Assembly: GCA_017311185.1 (NCBI GenBank)
Contig: JAESUZ010003517.1
Location: 62,001-126,000, forward strand
Direction of reading: 5' to 3'
Source of the DNA: Proteles cristata cristata
Lineage: Eukaryota; Chordata; Mammalia; Carnivora; Hyaenidae
Length of the DNA stretch: 64,000 bases
The position numbers and the translations under genes are program-made. The notes below the pieces were generated by a model that saw only the letters and a program-made list of their open reading frames with translations, was not told the origin of the DNA and made no database searches. Of this stretch, positions 44,385-54,475 are shown piece by piece (position 1 is the first letter of the stretch; the number at the start of each line of letters is the position of its first letter).

Positions 44385-44602
44385 GGGGCGCCTGGGTGGC
44401 TTAGTCGGTTAAGCGTCCGACTTTCGCTTAGGTCATGATCTCACGGTTCGTGGGTTCCAGCCCTGCGTCGGGCTCTGTGCTGACTGCCAGCTCAGAGCCC
44501 AGAGCCTGTTTCAGTCTGTGTCTCCCTCTCTCTCTGACCCTCCCCTGCTCACGCTGTCTCTCTCTCTCTTAGAAATAAATTAAAAAAACAAATTAAAAAA
44601 AA
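44385..44602 (+). mobile_element. Carnivore SINE, 'ttcgctt' subfamily, with TSD
   Basis: Full-length. The TSD aagtagcctt is exact (44375-44384 and 44603-44612). Diagnostic gactttcgcttaggtcatg and gctgactgccagctcagag are present. Confidence 0.95.
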
Positions 44603-44736
44603 AAGTAGCCTTAAAGTTTATTTCTAATAGTAGCAAAACAACTGTTAGCACTTATTGAGCACACATCAGCACAGCCAGGAGGTGACCCCTCACTACCACC
44701 TTAAGCAACCAGACTTGCTAAAACATAAAAGTTCTT

Positions 44737-44946
44737 GGGGCGCCTGGATGGCTCAGTCGGTTGAGCATCAGTTTCTTGATTTCAGCTCAGCTCATGATCT
44801 CACAGTTCACGGGATTGAACCCCATGTTTGGCTCCGCACTGACAGCATGGAGACTGCTTGGGATTCTCTCTCTCCTTCTCTTTCTGCCCCTCCCCACTGC
44901 TCTCTCTCTCTCTCTCAAAATAAATAAATAAAAACTTAAGAAAAAG
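44737..44946 (+). mobile_element. Carnivore SINE with TSD
   Basis: Full-length, head gcgcctggatggctcagtcg. TSD of 14 nt, acataaaagttctt (44723-44736) and acataaaagttttt (44947-44960), one mismatch. It lies only 134 bp downstream of the previous SINE, same strand. Confidence 0.95.
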
Positions 44947-44960
44947 ACATAAAAGTTTTT

Positions 44961-45961
44961 GAATAATGGAAAGACATAACTGAAAGTTTTAGAACCTCTA
45001 CATCCTATGAAATTCGGTTCTTTTCCGAGAGAAGGAAGCTCTCCGAGTAGCTTCAATAGTATTATCTTTTTCTGGCTAACTCTATTCTCTGCCTCACTGT
45101 CCAATTAGACCTTGTAATCGGGTGGAAGGACATTTAAGAACTGTCTGCAGCTAAGACACTGGCACTTTTTACCAAGAGCTGCTGGATAAAGATGGAGGCA
45201 CATGTCTGACTTCACCACCCTGGGTCATTCTTAGGTTCAAACTTGGGAGGGTCAAGGCTAGGGCTTCTGGTTAGCATGCCCTTCCGTAGCTCATGCCAGG
45301 TCCAGTTTAGCCTTGGAAGATCTGATGCAGAAGAGTTGACCAAATCTGCAATGTGTCTAGGTTATTAGGCCCAACTGCAGGAAGGTTCACCCAAATCCTA
45401 AGAATTCTTGTCCATGGTTACTGGCAATTTTTCTTCACTCCACTTGTCCCCCTGGGATGGGAGTAAAATGTAAAGGCAAATTCACAGAGTGCTTGGGTAG
45501 AGATTTAGGATTGAGATTATCCCAAATTCTCAATTTCAAAGCAGGGAAACCATTAATAAATAGAGAGGCAGGCCAGTGGTACAGAAACATTTTTTAAGAG
45601 CTTGATCCGCCTTCCAGGGTGGACTTGCTAGAGTCACAATATTGTCTAAATGAATTGCCATGGCCCCAAAGTCCACCAGGTGAGGAGTTCAGCCAGCATG
45701 ACTGCCCGTCCTTTTCAATTTAAAATTAAATTAAATCTTTGGTTGTTTGCCTGAATTAATCGTTCAATTTGCAAAAATACAATCAAACCTATGTTGTAAG
45801 TGGTCCCATCTGTGGGGTGTTTTCTTTCTTTCTTTCTTTTCCTTTTTTTTTTCCAGCAGCAGAAAAAAAATCACTTAAGCATATCGTAAACAAAACTGAG
45901 ACTCTTTGGTTTTCTTTCAGAGATGAAGGCATTTCGAAATGGTTGTTATCCTTGAACCTGG
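44961..45961. other. Unique DNA, no gene seen
   Basis: No repeat is recognised apart from a TTTC-rich pyrimidine tract at 45821-45856. A 75-codon frame (45769-45996) runs through that tract and ends inside the copied 49-bp patch. It is not supported as coding. Confidence 0.3.
45821..45856. repeat. (TTTC)n pyrimidine tract
   Basis: Four TTTC units followed by a T-rich stretch, pure pyrimidine on the plus strand. Confidence 0.9.
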
Positions 45962-46010
45962 ATTATATTTCTTCTTCTTTGGAACCCCAAGGCTGACACT
46001 GATGAAGAAA
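45962..46010 (+). repeat. 49-bp segment, copy 1 of a local direct repeat
   Basis: Starts attatatttcttcttctttg and ends gacactgatgaagaaa. It matches 47845-47893 at 47 of 49 positions by eye, same orientation. Similarity stops abruptly on both sides. Confidence 0.92.
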
Positions 46011-47399
46011 ATATAAACAGGTTGCCTTCTACCGCAAGGACATTGCTACCAACCTTGAATATATCTTAGGGGTCTTTGATCAAAGGGAAGAGAACAAGCA
46101 AACTACTCAATGTCATACCCACTGCTGAATTTTGCCCTGGAGGGTAACCACGGTCAGCCACAGATGATCACTGTAAACATACCTGCATCCACATGGGCAT
46201 CGGACAGGTTCAAACAAAGTCAATGTGATGGTTAGAATGAGTTTTTCCAATATGTGATGGCTGTCATGGTTCCCTTCCAAGCCAATTAACACAAAAGAAA
46301 TTCCTGCTCATATTCCTTTCAAGTTGTTAGTAGGAGATAATATCTCACTTCTCTGGCTGCTGAAGGTCTTACCATAGTATCTATATGAATAATGCTACAA
46401 CTTCAATATTGGGAGCTATAGGAATAAGAATAGCTACCCTACATAAACATGGCCTCAACAAGACTGTTAAACCATCAATTAATCTTTATATTCATGGCAA
46501 ATGAAAGGGAAAGACTTGCAGATAAATTATTTTCTCCAAAGCCAGCAGCAAACTATGTATAATAAACCACATACTCTTCAAATAACAAGAATAAACCCAT
46601 TTCATTTTTTCCCTTGTATGCTGTGCTTATCAAACTAGAGCCTTGCTTGGCAACCACTTTATTCTAATATAAACAGTACAAAGATGAACACAATTCTTCT
46701 TACTCATGATTAACATATATGGGAATCATTTAGGCAAAGCAGTCCAATATATTCATGGTAAGGACAAATTTTCACCCTCTTATGTGCATTATAAACAGTT
46801 TTCCACTTCGATTAGCCTTAAGAAGTTCAGGGATGTTTACCTCTAAGTTATTCCTAACAAGAGAACATTACACAATGACATGTGTTTATCCTTTTAATCT
46901 GTGAAGGCAGAAGATGCAAAACATACATTTGGGATGCTATCAGAACATGGAAAATTAACCATTCAATCATGGAAAATGGTATAGGCCTGTGTACCCAAGC
47001 AACTGGCGGAATTAGGGATCTGGGTGCCTGCCTGAATGCTACAAGCCTACCAACTGATGAATAAAGTCTCTAGGGGCATAGAGCTGAGTCCCCCAATGTA
47101 ACATGTTGGGTAATGGGCTAGGTTTGACTTTAGATCTTTACTAGCTATGAAGGAAGGATGTGCTAAGGTAACTGCCTGGACGAACAAGAAATCAGAGCAT
47201 TTACCTCCCTCAGAGAACAAGCTGGAGCCGAGACCTGTTCAGCCAACAACACGCATAATGCAAAGCGGGCTCCAGCTGTAGGAATCGGGGGGCACTGGGA
47301 CAGCCCCCTTTACGGGCATAAAATCTTCCTCCTAAGGAATCTTACTGGATTCAGCTCCCCATACCAACTTTGGGAGAAAAGATTTTAAAAACAGAAGAA
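46011..47399. other. Unique AT-rich DNA, no gene seen
   Basis: About 1.4 kb without a recognised repeat. The only frame of note is 60 codons (46882-47064) with no domain. Confidence 0.3.
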
Positions 47400-47505
47400 G
47401 ATCTGTATTCATTTTATAGATGAGGAAACAGCCAATACATAACAGACCTATGATGGGAACCCCAATGACTAAACCCCAAATCCACTCTACCAGACTTCTG
47501 TCTCT
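47400..47505 (-). mobile_element. MIR fragment
   Basis: Reversed MIR-like core 'ttcattttatagatgaggaa' followed by diverged text 'gggaaccccaatgactaaac'. Confidence 0.45.
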
Positions 47506-47514
47506 AACTAGTCA

Positions 47515-47640
47515 ACAGCAGCTCAGCCAACCTGACTATTTCTCTGATTGTAAAGTGGGAATAAAAGCATCTTAGAACAAGGTTGTCATGGAGATCTGAT
47601 GAGATAAATTGTGGGTAGCCGTTAAGATGCTTTGGGCTGT
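47515..47640 (+). mobile_element. MIR fragment
   Basis: Plus-strand MIR-like: 'ttgtaaagtgggaataaaag', 'aaggttgtcatggagatctg', 'atgagataaattgtgggtag'. Confidence 0.5.
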
Positions 47641-48010
47641 AAACGAAAAGAAAAATCCAATTTACCATGGCTTTAAAATAAAGCAATTTATCAGCTCCTG
47701 GACCAGGAAGGTCCACAGTGGAGGGGCTGCAGGATTGAGCTGATCCAGAGGTCAGTGAGGAGCCAGAACGAAGCTTGTCTTGGCTCTGCCTTCCTCTGCG
47801 TGTTGGCTTCGTACCCAGGTTGGCTGCTTTCATGGTGGCAGGCCATTATATTTCTTCTTCCTTGGAACCCCAGGGCTGACACTGATGAAGAAAGAGACTG
47901 TGTGCAGCTCCCGGGATGCCTGGAGAATGGAACAGCTTCCTTTGTCCCAGCCACCCAGCTGAGCACCCAGCTTCACCCTGGTTGGATAACCAGCCCCACG
48001 TCCAGGTAAT
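47641..48010. mobile_element. Probable old interspersed repeat, unnamed
   Basis: The pattern 'aatccaatttaccatggctt', 'gaggggctgcaggattgagc', 'tctgccttcctctgcgtgtt', 'ggcttcgtacccaggttggc' resembles a mammal-wide repeat whose name I cannot give. The second 49-bp copy lies inside it. Several overlapping frames (for example plus 47755-48009, minus 47830-48093) are not coding. Confidence 0.35.
47845..47893 (+). repeat. 49-bp segment, copy 2 of a local direct repeat
   Basis: Differs from 45962-46010 at two positions, both transitions (t/c and a/g). It sits in what looks like an old repeat, so the near-identity is greater than that repeat's age would predict. Confidence 0.92.
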
Positions 48011-48261
48011 AGGCAGGGAACATGGCAAGGAATGCAGCCACTACCCTCTGTGAAATCAGAAGAATAGATGCTCTGGAGATAGCTGGATGGCAACCACAGT
48101 CTGTAGACAATAGAGTCCAGTCACAGAGCGGCACACCACTGAGCCCTTCGAAACCATTTGGGGTATCCCAGTGTTTGACATTATCTTTGGGTCACCCTTT
48201 TCCATGTATAAAGGTGGTATTTGGTTGGCACCACCTAGGAGATTCCTTTAGTTATTAACAT

Positions 48262-48480
48262 TAATTATCACAGCAGGTAGTATTTCCTGAGCACTTACTA
48301 CGTGCCTGGCACTGTATTAAGTACTTGATTTGCTTTATAGCAATATATTCTTCACTCTGGCCATTGTGGTAGGAAGTAATCTAATTCTTATTTTGCAAAT
48401 GAAGGAGCTGAGGCATAGGAAAGCCAACTAATTGCTCAAGGTTACCCAGAGACTCACTTGTGGGGTTGATGCTAGCCCCT
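48262..48480 (-). mobile_element. MIR relic, nearly full length
   Basis: Reversed MIR: 'cctgagcacttactacgtgc', 'ctggcactgtattaagtact', 'ttattttgcaaatgaaggag', 'caaggttacccagagactca'. Confidence 0.75.
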
Positions 48481-48677
48481 TGGTCTTTCCAAGAGACCTC
48501 ATTCCTAAATAAATCACAACCTGAGTTTCAGGAAAAAAACAAATGGTGGAATAGCATTTCCCTAAAAGGATTTTATAACTCATACTATTCATTTTTCCCC
48601 ACTAACCAGTATAGAACATTACATGTTGTATTGCATGCTTTATCATTAGTGTCGCACTAAGAAATAATCTATTCCAG

Positions 48678-48873
48678 GGGCATCTGGACAGTTCAGTCGA
48701 TTAAGTGTCTGACTCTTGATTTTGGCTCTAGTTTTGATCTCACCATTGGGGGGTCAAAGCCCCACATTGGGCTCTGTACTGGGTGTGAAGTGCTTAAGAT
48801 TATCTCTCTCCCTCTCCCTCTGCCACCCCCCCCACCATGCTCATTCTCTCATTCTCTCTCTGTCAAGAAAAAA
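48678..48873 (+). mobile_element. Carnivore SINE, diverged, with TSD
   Basis: Head gggcatctggacagttcag, body with 'gggtcaaagccccacattgg', CT- and C-rich middle. The TSD aatctattccag is exact (48666-48677 and 48874-48885). Confidence 0.93.
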
Positions 48874-49089
48874 AATCTATTCCAGTGGGATGCTAATCCT
48901 GAAAAATCACATCTCACACACACATGCACAAGTCACCAGCTTGATGGCATGAGTTTGGAAAATACATTGTACCTCTCTAATAGCCCCTGTCATATGAAGT
49001 CTGGTTATCCAAATTCAGGGGCCATGCAGATATGAAGAGGGAAGGCTGCCTTTGACTCTGTCCCCTGTGCCCCACCCCCAGCCATATTC

Positions 49090-49350
49090 ATCTTCCATGA
49101 CCAGGACAAATGTGCTCCCACTTCAGGGCCCTTGAATGTGTAGTTCATTCCAGACAGCTGCAAGGCTAACTCCTGAGCTTCCTACCAATCTCAGCTCAGA
49201 AGTCCCCTTTTCAGAACAGAAAGTCTCACCTCCCCTCTGTATAAAATAGCTCCACCTCCCACCCCTACACTGCATTAGTCTTTCATTGTTGCAATGGATT
49301 TAGCACCGTCTGTCTGCCTAGCCATCTTGACTATCCATTAATGCCCAGCA
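49090..49350 (+). mobile_element. L2 relic
   Basis: L2-like order: 'cacttcagggcccttgaatg', 'gtctcacctcccctctgtat', 'cctacactgcattagtcttt', 'gatttagcaccgtctgtctg'. Diverged. Confidence 0.45.
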
Positions 49351-49497
49351 TACCAAAGGCTCTGAGGAGTCTTATTCAAGTTATTAAAAATCCGTGTTGC
49401 CCAAATGTGGCCATTTAACATTTTTGGTGGGGGATAAAAACACCCACCAAGACTCCCCAGAACTAAAGTTTGCTGAAAATCACTTTGGGAAATACCA

Positions 49498-49635
49498 AAC
49501 TGCTATCCCATTTTACAGGTGAGGAAACCGAGCCTCTGAGGAGTCCAGGGGTGCATCCGGGCCACACAGTGAGGCAGCCCCTGAGCCCGGCCCCTGATTC
49601 CCTGTTCACAATGCACAGACTACATCACCTCCCTG
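49498..49635 (-). mobile_element. MIR relic
   Basis: Reversed MIR: 'cattttacaggtgaggaaac', 'cgagcctctgaggagtccag', 'ggccacacagtgaggcagcc', 'tccctgttcacaatgcac'. Confidence 0.68.
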
Positions 49636-50480
49636 CGCTGTATTGATTGAAGATCTTTGGGACTAATTATACCAGACACACTAATCAATAAACCCATCAA
49701 TGAGTATTAATGGGCTATCTATCCTGTGCCCAGCCATCAGCACCTGCACTGTGACACTAAAAGCTCCAATGACACTTAGGGGAGATACATTTTTTTCAAG
49801 AACTGCTGATTGATTTCTTGGAGGCCGAGGTTCATCAGGAGATAGGTTTTCTCAGGCAGTGTTGGCTTCATTGATCTGTGCTGTGTGCCAATCCTGTTCT
49901 TGTCACGTTATTATTATTAGTTTTTACTATTTTGCTTCCCACTTTTACCTCCTCGGTACATTTTTCCAAGAGTATCTCAGTTACCGACCAAATGGGGCAC
50001 AATCCTGCTTAGAGGCCAAAGAAAATGCTTTGCAGCCTCCACAGGAACGAAATTAGGTTGGAGAGGGCTGGAGAGAACGCCAGGTGACAGAGGGCCCCTC
50101 GCAGGGCCGTCCCCTCCCTGCCACCACTTCACCCCTCTTACCCCTCCCCCCTCGCAGTTGAACTTTATCTCCTCTCCTCCAGAGAAGCTTCCCTTGTCAA
50201 GAACACAGTGCCCTCCGTGCCAGGCAACGACTCCTCAGACCTCATCTTACTTGGCGGTCCAGAAGCGTCACAGAAAGTGGCCCGCCCTCCCTCCTGACAC
50301 TTCCTACTCTTCAACTGCACAACACCATGCTGCCTCAGTTTCCCCCTGCCCTGGCTGCCCACCTCAGGTCCCCACCCTGGCCCTTGCTCCTCTGTATTCT
50401 CATCTCTAAACTTGCGAGCCCCCAAGGTTTACTAGTCTAGGAGCTCTCCTTTCCTCAACCTACATCCTTCTCCAGGGAAC
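49636..50480. other. Unique DNA with a TGATTGAT-type motif cluster
   Basis: The first part (49640-49815) contains repeated TGATT/ATCAAT cores. From about 50050 the sequence becomes C-rich with overlapping frames of 83-86 codons on both strands (50158-50425), which argues against coding. Diverged L2-like text is possible but not called. Confidence 0.35.
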
Positions 50481-50520
50481 AGCATTGGGACAGATGGATC
50501 AGCATTGGGACAGATGGATC
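50481..50520. repeat. Exact 20-bp tandem duplication
   Basis: The unit agcattgggacagatggatc occurs twice back to back (50481-50500 and 50501-50520) with no difference. Confidence 0.97.
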
Positions 50521-50555
50521 TAAATGTCATCCCTCCCTCCCCCCAGGCCTCTACC

Positions 50556-50618
50556 TCCACCACCACCACCACCACCAACAACAGCAACAACAACACAAAA
50601 CAAAACAAAACAACAACG
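50556..50618. repeat. (CCA)n-(CAA)n-(AAAAC)n compound microsatellite
   Basis: CCA units pass into CAA/CAG units and then AAAAC units. Frames across it give poly-proline/threonine or poly-valine artefacts. Confidence 0.92.
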
Positions 50619-51328
50619 AAAAGAAAAAGAAAAAGGATTATACCACCAATGGCTATTTGCCTATTATTACTCTTGTTACCTTGAACAATCAACAATCTCT
50701 CTCTCTGCCTCAAAGGAGTGGGAAGAGAGATGCATGGAGAACAGAATGACTCCTGGATGTGAAGTCCCTAAGCTGTAAACATGCAGCAAGGGCCAGTGCT
50801 TGTAGTCACTGCATCTCTCCACCAGAGCATCTCAGAGATGTGCCCAAAAGAGAATCCAAGATCTCGGCACTCCTCCTCACCCACCCTACCTCTCCTTTGC
50901 ACGGTCCTGCTGAGAGTCCAAAATGGTTCAAAAGGTTCAGAAGCCACCACATGTGAAGAAAGTGCTTCAGGGTGGAGGTGGGGAGAGTGTCCGTCCCCAC
51001 TGCATCCAGTAGGTGTCCCCCCCCCCGCCCCCAGGATTCTAGCGGGGACCAGAGAAGCCTACGGCTCACTGAACCTAAACCGTCAGTTGCCCTCGATTCA
51101 GATTATCCAAACTCCCCACCTGTCAGGGGCCCTCCCGTGTAGACAGTCCAGCCCTTGGCCTACTAGAGCCTGACTCTGTACTTTTGAAGGATTTATTTCT
51201 TTGTTTGCTTTTTAACCAGTCTTCGGGGACAAAGGCATCAGTGGTTTCATGTCACAGGGACAAGTGTCTTCTGCAGAGAAGGTAAGGGAAAAAACTGCTT
51301 GTTTGGGGGGCTGGTTAATTTCTCAGTG
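50619..51328. other. Unique DNA, no gene seen
   Basis: Frames of 60-130 codons overlap on both strands (for example plus 50781-51173, minus 50806-51069) and none has a domain. A C-run lies at about 51018-51033. Confidence 0.3.
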
Positions 51329-51341
51329 AATTTTCAGATTT

Positions 51342-51542
51342 TCTTTTTTTAAAAATTTTTTAACATTTCTTCATTTTTGAGAGACAGAGCGTAAGTGGGG
51401 GAGGGGCGGAGAGAGGGGGAGACACAGAACTGGAAGCAGGCTCCAGGCTGTGAGCTGTCAGCATAGAGCTCGAACTCAAGGACCTCGAGATCACTAGAGC
51501 TGATGTCGGGCGCTTAACCGACTGAGCCACTCAGGTGCCCTT
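51342..51542 (-). mobile_element. Carnivore SINE, minus strand, with TSD
   Basis: Reversed copy ending 'gagccactcaggtgccc'. The TSD aattttcagattt is exact (51329-51341 and 51543-51555). A short deletion lies within the B-box area ('agagctcgaactcaaggacc'). Confidence 0.94.
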
Positions 51543-51555
51543 AATTTTCAGATTT

Positions 51556-52235
51556 GCTTACCGAGGAAGATGATTCAACTATTGCAGGCTCAGGAGGAAA
51601 GCAGGTTTGAAGAGGACTGATCTAGAAAGGGCTCTTAGAAGCCCCACATTTTCTTTCTGGGACAGAACTCACTTGACTCTCCCGCCGTCCCAAAGCATCT
51701 AGAATATGTGGCCAGAATAGTGAACTATGAGCATATTTTCCATCTGCCAGGATTTCAGGACCTCAAGGCCCTTTCTTGGCGAGCAGAAGAGTTGTCTACC
51801 AGGCTGTCAGAGTTACCAATAAAAAATGACACACTTCCTTCATAAGTACTCCCAGCGGCGGGGGTTCAAAGATGTCTGAATGAACTGGATGTGGTTATAA
51901 CCAAGTTGATTGGCTACTCCCTGCCCTGCACTCCCCCGGGTAGCCCCGGATAGCCCTTAGGCAGTGGCTGGAGTTTGTTCTCAGCCCTCACACCCCAGCC
52001 TCCGACTCTGATTTCTACACCTGCTTCTGGCCCCCTAAGTGTCTATGAGCCACCCTCCCCAACATCTCTGCACAACCTGTTTACCAGATGGGGTCACCAC
52101 TCTGGAAGTCCCTGAATACAATACCCCCCCTTCCTACATGCATTCAGATGTCTACAGAAACCACCAACGTGGCACTCACGGTGCTAAGGTCATACGCAGA
52201 TATTTCTGCACCTATATTTGATGCCTTCCAGGTGC
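51556..52235. other. Unique DNA, no gene seen
   Basis: No repeat is recognised. Short frames near 52039-52315 have no domain. Confidence 0.3.
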
Positions 52236-52345
52236 TCACCATCTGGAGGATTGGTTTTGAACCTCAGCTGCACAATGGAATCACCCAGAGAATTTTAAGG
52301 ACCCCTGATGTCTGAGTCATAATCCCCAGAGAGTAATTTAACTAG
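52236..52345 (+). mobile_element. MER5A (hAT) fragment
   Basis: 'tggttttgaacctcagctgc', 'acaatggaatcacccagaga' and 'ggacccctgatgtctgagtc' follow MER5A order. The right end is missing. Confidence 0.55.
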
Positions 52346-52494
52346 GCTAAGGTGAGGCACCCTTAGAGACATTCTAGGTAATCCTAATGAGCAGAGAAGT
52401 GAGTCCCATTAATGCAGTGGACAGTTATAATAGAATATGAGAGAATATGAGACAGCGTTATTCCAGGGGCACTGTGGAGAGCCTTCCCTCAGCC

Positions 52495-52735
52495 CACATG
52501 AAGGGGGAGGTCAAGGGCCAGGGAGGCTTCCTGGAGGAGGTGGCCTCTTAACTGAGTGGGAATGGGTCGAGTAAGTGAGAACTGAAAGGGGTGGGGAAGG
52601 CGGGCTGAGGGAAGAAGGAAAATGGTGGGGATAGAGGGAAGAGAGTGGAAACCACACTGAATTATCAACGTTGAGAGGTCTGAGGAGTGAGCAAAGGAGG
52701 TGAGTGCAGGCAAAAGCGTGGAGGGCAGCATGGGA
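52495..52735 (-). mobile_element. Possible L2-class relic
   Basis: The text 'ggcttcctggaggaggtggc' followed by purine-rich 'gagtgagcaaaggaggtgag' and 'ggcaaaagcgtggagggca' matches a pattern I associate with reversed L2 copies. Family uncertain. Confidence 0.35.
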
Positions 52736-52954
52736 TTTTAGTAGGAAGGCAAGAGAGACAGCTCAAGAATTGTCAGGGGTGGTGGAGCAAGATGAGATAG
52801 GCATGGGGGAGGCATCTCAGAGGAGGACGGATTGCCAGGGGGGACCAGGGGCCAGCCGGTGCAGGAACTATTTATGTATTTATTAATACACGGGAATCTC
52901 CTCTCTCCTGTGTCAGCACCCAGAAGGGAGGACAGACCGTAAGGCACTGCCTGG

Positions 52955-53130
52955 GACATATACAGAGCTAGGTGCTTTATGTGCACGGTCCTTAAAAAAA
53001 AAAAAAAAGAATCCTCACATCATCCTACATGGTTATTTACACCCCCATTTTACAGATGAACAACCCAAGTTGAATAACTCACAAGAGGGTCGCACAACTA
53101 GTTAAGGGGCTGCCTCAAGACTTCACCTCC
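52955..53130 (-). mobile_element. MIR relic with an inserted A16 run
   Basis: Reversed MIR: 'agctaggtgctttatgtgca', an A16 run at 52993-53008, then 'gaatcctcacatcatcctac', 'ccccattttacagatgaaca' and 'ggtcgcacaactagttaagg'. Confidence 0.6.
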
Positions 53131-54374
53131 ACAAAAGCAGTGTTTGCCCCTCTCTGCCTCTAACCGCATCCCGGGGGCTGCTCACACCACTAATCACCCA
53201 GCTAACGTTTGCGTGTTAATGGAGGCCTTCTGTTACCTTAAAGGAAAGCAATCACTTTTCCTAATTGATCCAGATGTCTGATGCCCCAGTGGCAGGATCT
53301 AAGGATATAAAGCCAATTTGCCCCCTGTAAATCATTCTGACTTGCACAGCAAATTCAAGGCCTTTTTTTTTTTTTTTTTGTAGTCAACTTCTAAACTCAA
53401 AGCAGATCACCAACATGGGATACAAAGCCTTGTGCTGGTTTGCTGCAAGTCCTGGCGGCGGGAGAGGAGGCTCATTCAATGTGCAAACTCCCTTGCCTCA
53501 GCCAGGCCTCCTAAATCAGGATCCTGAGGTAGGCTGTCTGGAACCCGCACCATACAAGTTTCCCCTAACTGACATCAGCCTGGAACAGGTAGCTGGCTCA
53601 CTTCCTGTCTCTCCATGAGGGCTTTTCCTGAAATAATTGCTGCTTCCACTGCTTTCCGCACATCATCTTAAGGCTCCAGGATGCCGTGTGCACAGTTCTG
53701 AAGTGTGAGGTCTCTCTTCACTGCCTGCAAAGCTGCAGACCTTGGCGCGGAGCCTTCCTGTCTCCTGTGTCTGCTACTGTTGAGCAGATCAAGTAACCTG
53801 TGGCGGCCCAGGTAGAGGAAAGGCGAATGGCAAAGCTAGAGGTGAAGAATAAGGGCAAGGACAGAGGTAACAGCCACAATGGCTGTTAGCTGATCAGTGA
53901 TCTTTTCTTCCCGCACCAAAATGCATTCTGCAGCTTGAATCCTGCCTGATCTCCTTGCTTGAGTTCCTATATGAAAAAACCCACATCTTCGTCTTCGAAG
54001 GGAGCTACACAGTGGATTGACTAGGTGGCCAGAGAGGCCTCTGGGGGTCAGTTAGGTTGCAGCAGCCCAATCACGGAAGAGCTTGCTTTAAAAACGAGAA
54101 TCCTACAAAATCACCTGCCTTGGCGAAAAATTCGTTCATGTAGAAGCTACCATGGAAAACCGCCTGGAATAGACTCACCACATGCCCGGTCAGATGACCC
54201 TGGTGACGGCCCACACGAAACGAGGCACACTGGTCCCCAGCCAACTTCTGTGGCTCTAAGTCTGAATGGAGTTTTCCTGGCTAAGCTCTTCATCTGGGAT
54301 TGTAATTTAGTACGATGAGGCGGAACTGGTAGCTTAAACCCACTGAGAGACTCTGAATTCCCCAGAATCAGGGC
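53131..54374. other. Unique DNA, no gene seen; possible conserved segment at 53.21-53.35 kb
   Basis: No repeat is recognised. The segment 53210-53350 ('gcaatcacttttcctaattg', 'ggatataaagccaatttgcc') is AT-rich and ends before a T17 run at 53363-53379. Frames at 53415-53618 and 54025-54318 are unrecognised. Confidence 0.3.
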
Positions 54375-54475
54375 AGAGGTGCAGCTGTGCCCCAGAGACA
54401 GGCAGTGGCCTGCTCCAGGTCCCAGCCACTTAGCTGGAGACCTGAACCCGGATGTCCCATTGCGTCAGCCCCTTG
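54375..54475 (-). mobile_element. Possible MIR fragment
   Basis: 'ctgctccaggtcccagccac' and 'ttagctggagacctgaaccc' match reversed MIR order. Short. Confidence 0.4.

Noticed and set aside
45769..45996. 75-codon frame considered as a small exon because of an upstream pyrimidine tract
   Set aside because: The pyrimidine tract is a (TTTC)n repeat and the frame ends inside a copied 49-bp patch.
50781..51173. 130-codon plus-strand open frame
   Set aside because: Overlaps minus-strand frames and contains a C-run and proline-rich text; no domain.
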